Shown one piece after another: positions 30,542 through 39,065 of a stretch of 64,000 nt of DNA (positions are counted from its first letter, which is position 1; each line of letters starts with the position of its first letter). The notes beneath the pieces are model-generated. The model saw nothing but the letters and a program-made list of their open reading frames with translations, had not been told where the DNA came from and did not search any database. The position numbers and the translations under genes were made by a program. The stretch covers positions 124,001 through 188,000 of the forward strand of contig MSHC01000034.1 in assembly GCA_001940995.1 (NCBI GenBank). Direction: 5' to 3'. This DNA comes from Ruminococcus sp. Phil15. GTDB taxonomy: Bacteria > Bacillota > Clostridia > Oscillospirales > Ruminococcaceae.

Positions 30542-32545
30542 ATGTCAGAAAAGAATAATAAACAGTTTGAAATACCACGCCCGCAGTTTCCGAAGCGTGC
30601 CGTAATCACAGGAGGTATGCCCTACGGAAATAAAGAGCTTCACTTTGGACATGTCGGCGGAATGCTCGTTTTTGCCGATACTTATGCACGTTTTCTCCGT
30701 GACAGAATAGGCAGGGAGAACGTTATTTTCGTAAGCGGCACAGACTGCTATGGTTCTCCGATTGCCGAGGGTTGGAGAGTAAAGGCGGAAAAGGGAGAGT
30801 TTGACGGTACGCTCGAACAGTTCGTTCAGTCAAATCACGATAAGCAGAAAGCGACCCTTGCCGCCTACGGTATTTCTCCGAATCTTTTTGGAGCTTCAGG
30901 TCTGGGACGTTCAAAGGAAATCCACGCAGAGGTTACCGACCGCTTTCTCCGTGCGTTATACGAAAAAGGACAGCTAAACCGTATTACAACAATGCAGTTC
31001 TTTGACGAAAAGGCAGGAGTTTTCCTTAATGGTAGACAGGTAAAGGGCAAGTGTCCGGTTGAGGGCTGTACCTCAGAAAAGGGCTACGCAGACGAATGCG
31101 ACCTCGGACACCAGTATATGCCGGAAAATCTTATAAACCCTGTCAGCACACTTACAGGAGATACGCCGGTTATGAAGCCCGTGACAAACTGGTACTTCAA
31201 GCTTCGTGACTACGAACAGCTTATGAAGGACTGGGTCGCAGAGCTTCAGAAGCGTAAGGATATAAGACCTGTTGTGTGGAAGACAATCGAAGAGTTTTTA
31301 AAGCCGCCTGCAATTTATGTTAAGCGTGAGTTTGAAGAAATATATCTCTCAATCAAGGATACAATGCCTGAACACGAGTATAAAGAGGAGAAGAAAAAGC
31401 CGTCATTCACAATTGAGTTTAAGACACTCTCAGATTGCGATGAAGCTTGCAGAGTCCTCACTTCAAACGGCATAAGATACCGTACAGGTAAAACGCTCGT
31501 TCCTTTCAGACTTACAGGTAACATCGAGTGGGGCGTTCCCGCTCCTGTGCTTGAGGGCGAAGAAGGGCTTACCGTATGGGTATGGCCGGAATCCCTCTGG
31601 GCACCTATCTCGTTCACTCAGACCTACTTAGAACAGATCGGTAAGAGCCGTGAGGAGTGGAAGGATTATTGGTGCAGTAAGGATTCAACGGTATACCAGT
31701 TCATCGGTCAGGACAATATCTATTTTTATGGAATTGCCGAGCCTGCAATGTGGATGGCACAGCAGAAGTCCGAGAACAAGACGGCAACCCCTGATGACGG
31801 CGAGCTTCAGATGCCTGTAATAGTTGCAAACCACCACATTTTGTTCCTTGATAAAAAGGCGTCAAGCTCAGGAGATGTTAAGCCGCCTATGGCAGACGAG
31901 CTCCTTGACCATTATACCCCTGAACAGCTTCGTATGCATTGGCTTGGACTTACATTAGGTCAGCGTTCGGTAAGCTTTATGCCTAAGCCGTACAATCCCG
32001 ACGCAAAACCTGAAGATGCCGACCCGGTTGTAAAAGACGGACTCCTCTTGTCTAACGTGTATAATCGTATGATAAGAACGGCTTTCTATACAACACAGAA
32101 AGAGTTTGACGGAATACTTCCCGATGCGGCGCCTGAGCAGAAGTTCCTTGACGAAGCAAAGAAAGCAGTCCTGGACTATGAGCGTCATATGTCAAAATTT
32201 GCTTTCCACCAGTGTACCTATGTACTCGACAGCTACATCAGAAACGGCAGTAAATATATGGCAAAAACCCTCACGGGAGAAAACGAGGATAAGGATGCGC
32301 TCAAGCAGTCGCTTGCAAACCTTTTCTATATGATTAGAATTGCAGGCGTTCTTCTCCACCCAATGGCTCCGTTCGGAACGGAAAAGCTCAGAGAATACCT
32401 CGGAGTCGATGAAAGAATATGGTCATGGGATACAATTTTCGAGCCTCTTACATTCTTTACAGAGAAAAACCATAAGCTTGAATTCCTTCCTCCAAGAACG
32501 GACTTCTTCACACGTCACGAAAGTCAGTTTGCGGTCGAGGAGTAA
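30542..32545 (+). CDS. class I tRNA ligase, methionyl-tRNA synthetase-like, degenerate KMSKS
   Basis: ITGGMPYGNKELHFGHVGGM, FVSGTDCYGSPI, IGQDNIYFYGIAEPAMW; KMSKS position reads KKASSSG. Confidence 0.8.
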   Translation: MSEKNNKQFEIPRPQFPKRAVITGGMPYGNKELHFGHVGGMLVFADTYARFLRDRIGRENVIFVSGTDCYGSPIAEGWRVKAEKGEFDGTLEQFVQSNHDKQKATLAAYGISPNLFGASGLGRSKEIHAEVTDRFLRALYEKGQLNRITTMQFFDEKAGVFLNGRQVKGKCPVEGCTSEKGYADECDLGHQYMPENLINPVSTLTGDTPVMKPVTNWYFKLRDYEQLMKDWVAELQKRKDIRPVVWKTIEEFLKPPAIYVKREFEEIYLSIKDTMPEHEYKEEKKKPSFTIEFKTLSDCDEACRVLTSNGIRYRTGKTLVPFRLTGNIEWGVPAPVLEGEEGLTVWVWPESLWAPISFTQTYLEQIGKSREEWKDYWCSKDSTVYQFIGQDNIYFYGIAEPAMWMAQQKSENKTATPDDGELQMPVIVANHHILFLDKKASSSGDVKPPMADELLDHYTPEQLRMHWLGLTLGQRSVSFMPKPYNPDAKPEDADPVVKDGLLLSNVYNRMIRTAFYTTQKEFDGILPDAAPEQKFLDEAKKAVLDYERHMSKFAFHQCTYVLDSYIRNGSKYMAKTLTGENEDKDALKQSLANLFYMIRIAGVLLHPMAPFGTEKLREYLGVDERIWSWDTIFEPLTFFTEKNHKLEFLPPRTDFFTRHESQFAVEE

Positions 32546-32564
32546 GCAAAACTATAATTTTTTA

Positions 32565-32598
32565 TCGGTTACCGTGTAATTGCGGTAGCCGATTTTCT
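32565..32598 (+). terminator. intrinsic terminator
   Basis: ATCGGTTACCG-TGTAATT-GCGGTAGCCGATTTTC. Confidence 0.75.
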
Positions 32599-32682
32599 TG
32601 TCATTTTATAATAAATATGCTATAATATAACAGCAGATAATAACAAATTCTTTTTGCTTCGCATATTCTGTTTTAAGGGGGA

Positions 32683-33024
32683 GTGTGCGTGGAAAAGATT
32701 TATCTTCTGTCAGCAGTTGTTGCAGTAATTGCAATGCTGCCAATAGTGTGTATCCTGCTTGGAAGCGGTACAGCGCCAAAGGAATATCCCTCTGTAATAT
32801 TGACTCAAATCAATAAGCAAAGCTTTTCAGAGGATGACGTCCTGCGCTTAAAAGCCTTGTGGTGGGATGAGCATTTCTGCGGCTGTGAAAACGGCAGAGA
32901 TGTGGTCGCAGTGGCAACAGGCTTTGACGAAAATGAATATATCGAGCTTGAAAGGATGTTGAGTCCCGTGAGGCTCGTAAAACAAAATGAGCTTATAAAT
33001 ATGCTCGGAAAGGGGAAAACGTGA
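32683..33024 (+). CDS. hypothetical membrane-anchored protein
   Basis: 113 aa, N-term TM, stop overlaps recD2 start. Confidence 0.65.
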   Translation: MCVEKIYLLSAVVAVIAMLPIVCILLGSGTAPKEYPSVILTQINKQSFSEDDVLRLKALWWDEHFCGCENGRDVVAVATGFDENEYIELERMLSPVRLVKQNELINMLGKGKT

Positions 33025-35270
33025 AAAAACAAGAGCTTGAAAAAATCAAGGGCGACGTAGACAGTATTATCTTTAAAAACGAAGAAACAGGCTTTGCTGT
33101 TATTACACTTGACTGCGACGGCGAGCCTGTTACGGTTACAGGTGAAATAGGCGATATCGACGAGGGCGAAAGTCTTACGGTTATGGGCGTTTTCTCCGAC
33201 CATCCCAAATATGGATATCAGTTCAAGGCGTCGCTGTGTGAAAGAACGCTTCCGTCTAACGTTGCCGCAATGAAAAGATACCTTGCAAACGGCGTTATCA
33301 AAGGAATAGGCCCTGTTCTAGCTAAAGCTATCGTCGATAAGTTCGGAACAGAAACCTTTGAAATATTTGAAAAATATCCTGAAAAGCTCAGCGAGGTCGA
33401 AGGCATTACTCCGAAGAAAGCAAAAAAATACTCCGAGGAATTTAAGACAAAATTTGCAGTAAGAAGGCTTATGACATATCTTACATCTAAAGGTGTTTCA
33501 GCTTCAATAGGAGTCAGAGCGTACAAGAGATGGGGAGAATCGGCGCTCGAAATGGTTGAGCGCAACCCGTATGTCCTTTGCAATCTTGGCGTAGAATTGC
33601 CTTTTCTCAAAGCGGACGAGCTTGCAATGTCTATGGGATTTTCCGTAGATAACGAATGGCGTGTCAAAGCGGGAATATCCGAGGTGCTTCGGTTAAATGC
33701 AAATAACGGACATACCTGCCTGCCCTATGACAGATTAAAAACAACGGCAATGTCATTTCTTGATATATCAGAAGAACGCTTTGACAAAACGCTCTTCGAC
33801 CTTGAAAGCGAACAGCTTGTGGTGCAGTATCAGAAGCTAAACGGCAGAACGTATTATATGCTATATGAATATGCCCTTGCGGATATGTATATCTCACGCA
33901 GGCTCAATATTATGAAGCAGTTTGCTTATGACAGCAGAATAGATTATTCAGATGTTATAGATATTGCCGAGGAGGAAAGCGGCATTACCTATGAAACGCT
34001 TCAAAGGGAAGCGATAAACACCGCTTTGTCTGTCGGATTTCTTGTTATGAACGGAGGCCCCGGTACAGGAAAAACCACAACTCTTAACGCTATGATTTCT
34101 CTTTTCAACCAGCAGGGTTTAAATGTAAAGCTTGCCGCACCGACAGGACGTGCCGCAAAGCGAATTGCCGACTTAACAGGTTACGAGGCTAAGACGATTC
34201 ACAGACTCCTCGAGGTTACAAGCGGGACAGACGAAATTCCACGTTTTACTCATAACGAGGAAAATCCTCTTGACTGTGACGTTATGATTGTCGATGAGAT
34301 GTCAATGGTGGATACCCTTTTGTTTGCCGCGCTTCTTAAAGCGTTGCCCATAAACTGTAAGCTTATTATGGTAGGAGATATCGACCAGCTGCCGTCCGTC
34401 GGCGCTGGAAACGTCTTAAAGGATATTATCGAGAGTAAGGTCGTCCCGACAGTAACGCTCACAGAGATATTCCGTCAGGCACAGTCAAGCCGTATAGTTA
34501 CCAATGCCCATAGAATTGTAAAAGGCGAGGAGCTTGAGCTTGGCAACTGCGATGATTTCTTCTTCTTCCAAAGGCTCGATTATGAATCGCTCCAAAGCCT
34601 TGTCGTGGACCTCTGCAAGGATAGGTTGCCAAATACATACGGTATATCACCAATTGAGAATATTCAGGTTATCTCCCCGACAAGACAGGGACCTGCCGGT
34701 ACAGTGGAGCTTAATAAAGTCCTCCAGTCCGCCTTAAATCCCCCCTCAAAGGAAAAGAGTGAAATAAAAACATTCCTCTATACCTTCCGTGCAGGGGACA
34801 AGGTGATGCAGAATAAGAACAACTACGATATAATATGGCATAAAGAAGTTAACGGTGAAACCGAAACCGGAACAGGGATATTTAACGGCGACATTGGCGT
34901 CATTCAGAAAATCAATAAGCTCCTCGGCGTTATTACGATTGATTTTGACGGTAGAGTTGCTAATTATTCTATACCAATGCTCGATAATGTAGAGCTTGCG
35001 TATGCGATTACCGTGCATAAGAGTCAGGGAAGCGAGTTTGATTACGTCATCTTTACTGCTTTCAGCGGATATGAAAAGCTTAATTATCGCAATCTTTTCT
35101 ATACAGGAGTTACAAGAGCAAAGAATATGCTTATTCTGGTCGGTTCAAAGAATGTCACAGACAGAATGATTGCAAATAATAAACGTTCAAACAGATACAC
35201 CTGCCTGAAAGAGATGCTTACCGAAGATAACGGCGACCGTATCGGTATGAATCCCGATACAGAAGAATAA
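33021..35270 (+). CDS. recD2: RecD2-type ATP-dependent DNA helicase
   Basis: GGPGTGKTTTLNAM, VDEMSMVDT, GDIDQLPSVGAG, AYAITVHKSQGSEFD. Confidence 0.95.
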   Translation: MKKQELEKIKGDVDSIIFKNEETGFAVITLDCDGEPVTVTGEIGDIDEGESLTVMGVFSDHPKYGYQFKASLCERTLPSNVAAMKRYLANGVIKGIGPVLAKAIVDKFGTETFEIFEKYPEKLSEVEGITPKKAKKYSEEFKTKFAVRRLMTYLTSKGVSASIGVRAYKRWGESALEMVERNPYVLCNLGVELPFLKADELAMSMGFSVDNEWRVKAGISEVLRLNANNGHTCLPYDRLKTTAMSFLDISEERFDKTLFDLESEQLVVQYQKLNGRTYYMLYEYALADMYISRRLNIMKQFAYDSRIDYSDVIDIAEEESGITYETLQREAINTALSVGFLVMNGGPGTGKTTTLNAMISLFNQQGLNVKLAAPTGRAAKRIADLTGYEAKTIHRLLEVTSGTDEIPRFTHNEENPLDCDVMIVDEMSMVDTLLFAALLKALPINCKLIMVGDIDQLPSVGAGNVLKDIIESKVVPTVTLTEIFRQAQSSRIVTNAHRIVKGEELELGNCDDFFFFQRLDYESLQSLVVDLCKDRLPNTYGISPIENIQVISPTRQGPAGTVELNKVLQSALNPPSKEKSEIKTFLYTFRAGDKVMQNKNNYDIIWHKEVNGETETGTGIFNGDIGVIQKINKLLGVITIDFDGRVANYSIPMLDNVELAYAITVHKSQGSEFDYVIFTAFSGYEKLNYRNLFYTGVTRAKNMLILVGSKNVTDRMIANNKRSNRYTCLKEMLTEDNGDRIGMNPDTEE

Positions 35271-35278
35271 ATATTAAT

Positions 35279-35327
35279 CCCTCGGAGAATACTAAAGTAT
35301 ACCTATAATTCCGAGGGATTTTTATTG
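35279..35327 (+). terminator. intrinsic terminator after recD2
   Basis: CCCTCGGA...TCCGAGGGATTTTTATT. Confidence 0.75.
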
Positions 35328-35340
35328 GAGAGTGATTGAT

Positions 35341-35523
35341 ATGCTTGAAAAGAACGACTTGAAACTGCTTGATAGTATGTTAAGAAAAGAACAGGACATA
35401 ATCGCAACATATAACAGATACATTTCCTGCATCAAGGATCCACAGACGCAGATAGATATGCAGAAGATAATTTCACAGCACAAAAATCAGTATACTATGC
35501 TGCTAAGATTACTGGAGGAATAA
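35341..35523 (+). CDS. small alpha-helical protein, unknown (possible coat/ferritin-like)
   Basis: MLEKNDLKLLDSMLRKEQDIIATYNRYISCIKDPQTQIDMQKIISQHKNQYTMLLRLLEE; SD GGAGAG upstream. Confidence 0.6.
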   Translation: MLEKNDLKLLDSMLRKEQDIIATYNRYISCIKDPQTQIDMQKIISQHKNQYTMLLRLLEE

Positions 35524-35524
35524 A

Positions 35525-35707
35525 ATGGCTCTTTCAAATAATGAGATAATAAATATGCTTATATATGAAAATAAGGAGTTCCTTAACAGCCTCTGCGACG
35601 GTTATGTAAGAGTATCCGATACCGATTTTGAAAGCACCTTGCAGACTATTATACAGGATAATCTCCGTACATCAAAACAGCTAAAGCAAATACGTTCAAG
35701 AAACTAA
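35525..35707 (+). CDS. small alpha-helical protein, unknown
   Basis: 60 aa, starts right after the previous stop, SD GGAGGAATAAA. Confidence 0.6.
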   Translation: MALSNNEIINMLIYENKEFLNSLCDGYVRVSDTDFESTLQTIIQDNLRTSKQLKQIRSRN

Positions 35708-35740
35708 AAAAGCATTGTGCAGTTTTTGCACAATGCTTTT
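35706..35740. terminator. bidirectional terminator
   Basis: AAAAAGCATTGTGCA-GTTTT-TGCACAATGCTTTT between convergent genes. Confidence 0.85.
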
Positions 35741-35746
35741 GCATTT

Positions 35747-37192
35747 TTAGATGAAGTCCTCTCCGACAGTCTGAACCTTGAGAAGATTTGTGTTGCCCGA
35801 AACACCGAGCGGTACGCCTGCCGTGATAACAACAAGATCGCCGATGTTAATAAGATTTTCTCTTACCGAAACCTCCAATGCATTGTTGATGAGGTCGTCT
35901 GTGTTGTCGTATTCCTTGATAAGCGATGGGCAGATGCCCCACGACATATTCATTTGACGGCAGGTTGTGTCATCGGTAGTAAGCCCGATGATAGGGCAGG
36001 AAGGACGATATTTAGATATCATTCTTGCTGTTCCGCCGCCTTTGGTTACAGTAACGATTGCAGCGGCGTTAAGGTCGTGTGCAGTAGTTACTGTTGCGTG
36101 TGAAATAGCGTCCGTAACAGACGGGTTTTCAGTAGCGTCACGCTTTATAAATCTGTGGGCATAGTCGATGTCCTTTTCGGTTGTTTCCGCAATGAGAGCC
36201 ATAGTCTTTACAGCTTCGATAGGAAATGCGCCTGCTGCCGTTTCGCCTGAAAGCATAATTGCAGATGTTCCGTCATAAATTGCATTAGCAACGTCGGTGA
36301 TTTCGGCTCTTGTCGGTCTTGGATTTTTAATCATAGATTCAAGCATCTGCGTTGCCGTGATAACCTGCTTTCCTGCGTTGTATGCCTTGTGAATAATTTC
36401 TTTCTGAATTGCAGGAATCTGTTCAAACGGAATTTCAACGCCCATATCTCCACGGGCTACCATAACGCCGTCAGCCGCCGCAAGAATTTCATCAATGTTG
36501 TTTACTCCGTCAGAGTTTTCAATTTTTGCAATAATTCTCGGAGAACGCCAACCAAGACTCTGTGTGAAGTTTCTGAGGTAGTGAATGTCTGCGGCCGTTC
36601 TTACAAATGATGCGGCAATAAAGTCAAAATTCAGCTTTGCGCCAAACTGCAAGTCCATCATATCCCTGTCGCTGATGTACGGCATGGAGAGCATAACTCC
36701 CGGAACGTTTACGCCTTTGTTGTTTGATACAGTACCGCCGTGAATTACTCGGCATACGATATCTGTCGGAGTAACTTTTTCTGTAAGAAGCTCAATAACT
36801 CCATCGTTGATAAGAATACGGTTTCCGACCTTAATATCTTTCGGGAGATTTTTAAATGAAATCGAACTGCGTTCCCTGGTTCCTATAACATCGTCGGTTG
36901 TGAGCGTGAAAATTTCGCCGTCAAGTATTTCAACAGGCTTGTTGTCCTCAAATGTGCCGAGTCTTATTTCAGGCCCCTTTGTATCTAAAAGAGTGGCAAT
37001 AGGAAGGTGAAGCTCGTTTCTGAGCTTTTCAATCTGCTCAAATCTTCTCTTGTGGTCCTCGTGTGTTGAGTGTGAAAAATTGAATCTTGCAACGTCCATA
37101 CCCGAGAGCATAAGCTCACGAAGTACATTTTCGTCATCTGTAGACGGTCCGATTGTGCATACGATCTTTGTTTTTCTCATTGGTCTGACCAT
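35747..37192 (-). CDS. pyk: pyruvate kinase
   Basis: RKTKIVCTIGPSTDDENVL, DTKGPEIRLG, MVARGDMGVEIP, ITATQMLESMI. Confidence 0.96.
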   Translation of the reverse strand: MVRPMRKTKIVCTIGPSTDDENVLRELMLSGMDVARFNFSHSTHEDHKRRFEQIEKLRNELHLPIATLLDTKGPEIRLGTFEDNKPVEILDGEIFTLTTDDVIGTRERSSISFKNLPKDIKVGNRILINDGVIELLTEKVTPTDIVCRVIHGGTVSNNKGVNVPGVMLSMPYISDRDMMDLQFGAKLNFDFIAASFVRTAADIHYLRNFTQSLGWRSPRIIAKIENSDGVNNIDEILAAADGVMVARGDMGVEIPFEQIPAIQKEIIHKAYNAGKQVITATQMLESMIKNPRPTRAEITDVANAIYDGTSAIMLSGETAAGAFPIEAVKTMALIAETTEKDIDYAHRFIKRDATENPSVTDAISHATVTTAHDLNAAAIVTVTKGGGTARMISKYRPSCPIIGLTTDDTTCRQMNMSWGICPSLIKEYDNTDDLINNALEVSVRENLINIGDLVVITAGVPLGVSGNTNLLKVQTVGEDFI

Positions 37193-37345
37193 ACCCCGTT
37201 CATTTTATTTCGGGGATATGTGTCCTCCTCTCTGTATTCTGCGGTAGATATATAAGGCATAATGCCCAATTTCCCCTTATACATTATACTACAAAATCAC
37301 AGTGAAATCAACCTTTTTGAGAAAGAAGTTAATATTTTTATAGAC

Positions 37346-37843
37346 CTATTTCAGCGTTATAAGCTTTGCAAATGCCTTGTTTTTGAGTATCAGAAAAAAA
37401 ATCAGGCTTCCTATTACCGTGCAGCTTATAAGCTCTCCGGCTGCTACCTGAAGCATACTGAGAAACAGCGGAAGCTTCATCAGGATATTAAGTTCAAATC
37501 CTATTATCACAGCATTAAAACCAACAGGAAACAGGGAAGCTATAAGCAACTTTGTGTTGCTTGTTCCGCTCTTTCCTACCAGATACATTGATACAGCGGA
37601 TAGTGCCGTGGCGAGTGTTCCGAAAATAATATCGGGGGGCATAGGGCTGAATAGATTTGCAATAAAGCAGCCGAGGGTAAGTGCATAGCAGTATTCTTTT
37701 CTAAAAAAGCAAAGCAGCATAAGCGCCTCGGAAAGCCTTACCTGAATACTGCCGTAAGATAAATCGCCCAGCATTATTGTGAGCACCGCATATATTGCCG
37801 CAACCATTGCCGCTGCCGTCATAGATTTTGCCGAAATTTTCAT
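37346..37843 (-). CDS. queT: QueT-type queuosine precursor transporter
   Basis: AIYAVLTIMLGDLSYGSIQVRLSEALMLLCFF...IIGFELN; preQ1-I-like riboswitch upstream. Confidence 0.85.
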   Translation of the reverse strand: MKISAKSMTAAAMVAAIYAVLTIMLGDLSYGSIQVRLSEALMLLCFFRKEYCYALTLGCFIANLFSPMPPDIIFGTLATALSAVSMYLVGKSGTSNTKLLIASLFPVGFNAVIIGFELNILMKLPLFLSMLQVAAGELISCTVIGSLIFFLILKNKAFAKLITLK

Positions 37844-37864
37844 ACATTTTTCCTTTCACGGAAC

Positions 37865-37900
37865 GAAAAAGCAGGCACGCCGCAAAAGACGTACCTGCTT
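37865..37900 (-). terminator. riboswitch expression-platform terminator
   Basis: Minus AAGCAGGTACG-TCTTTTGCGG-CGTGCCTGCTTTTT. Confidence 0.85.
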
Positions 37901-37917
37901 CTATAATCAGTTATCGT

Positions 37918-37955
37918 CCCTGTTTTTTTGATGAGTGGTTTCCTAGGGTACACTC
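37918..37955 (-). promoter_or_regulatory. preQ1-I riboswitch upstream of queT
   Basis: Minus GAGTGTACCCTAGGAAACCACTCATCAAAAAAACAGGG: P1 GAGTG/CACTC, pseudoknot CCCT/AGGG, A-rich tail, immediately followed by terminator and queT. Confidence 0.82.
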
Positions 37956-37973
37956 TTGTAAATTTAAGATATA

Positions 37974-38837
37974 TTATGCCTTGTTAACAGAACCGAAGAG
38001 CTGCATCTTTTCCTTAACAGTAGCCTTGATAGCCTCAACGCCCGGTGCGAGAAGCTTTCTTGGGTCGAAGCCCTTGCCCTGGAGATCCTTGCCTTCTTCA
38101 ACGTACTTTCTTGTAGCAGCCTGGAATGCAAGCTGGCATTCTGTGTTAACGTTGATCTTTGCAACGCCGAGAGAGATTGCCTTCTTGATCATATCCTCAG
38201 GGATACCTGTACCTCCGTGGAGAACGAGCGGCATATCGCCAACCTTTTCCTTAACAGCAGCAAGTGTCTCGAAAGAAAGACCTGCCCAGTTTTCAGGGTA
38301 CTTGCCGTGAATGTTTCCGATACCTGCTGCGAGCATTGTAACGCCGAGGTCTGCAATAGCCTTGCACTCGTCCGGGTCAGCGCATTCGCCTGAACCGATA
38401 ACGCCGTCTTCTTCGCCGCCGATAGCGCCTACCTCAGCCTCAAGAGAGATGCCGAGAATATCACAAGCGTTTACGAGAGCGGTTGTCTTTGCAATGTTTT
38501 CTTCAATAGGGTAATGTGAGCCGTCGAACATGATGGACGAGAAGCCTGCGTTGATGCAAGCCTTAGCACCCTCGAAAGAGCCGTGGTCAAGGTGAAGAGC
38601 AACAGGAACGGTAATTCCGAGCTCGTTGATCATGCCCTTAACCATACCAACGATTGTTGTGTAGCCGCACATATACTTGCCTGCGCCCTCAGAAACACCG
38701 AGAATAACAGGGGAGTTGCACTCCTGAGCTGTAAGCAGAATAGCCTTTGTCCACTCAAGATTGTTGATGTTGAACTGACCTACTGCGTACTTGCCTTCTC
38801 TTGCCTTCTGGAGCATATCCTTTGCTGAAACTAACAT
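37974..38837 (-). CDS. fba: class II fructose-bisphosphate aldolase
   Basis: VALHLDHGSFEGAKACINAGFSSIMFDGSHYPIEEN, LHGGTGIPEDMIKKAI, GVAKINVNTE. Confidence 0.96.
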   Translation of the reverse strand: MLVSAKDMLQKAREGKYAVGQFNINNLEWTKAILLTAQECNSPVILGVSEGAGKYMCGYTTIVGMVKGMINELGITVPVALHLDHGSFEGAKACINAGFSSIMFDGSHYPIEENIAKTTALVNACDILGISLEAEVGAIGGEEDGVIGSGECADPDECKAIADLGVTMLAAGIGNIHGKYPENWAGLSFETLAAVKEKVGDMPLVLHGGTGIPEDMIKKAISLGVAKINVNTECQLAFQAATRKYVEEGKDLQGKGFDPRKLLAPGVEAIKATVKEKMQLFGSVNKA

Positions 38838-39065
38838 AATAAATTCCTCCTGAAAAAATATTTTTCATACAGTTATATTATACCTCAAAACGAAATAAAT
38901 TGCAAATATTTTCTCCAGAATTCATACTTATTTCAATATTTATAACAAATGACGAATTGATTTTTCTAAGGTTTTGTATATTTGTGATTATTTTTTGTTG
39001 AATTTTTTTTGAATATATGATATAATTATTTCGTCTCGAAACAATAATTCGTTAGGGGGATAAAA

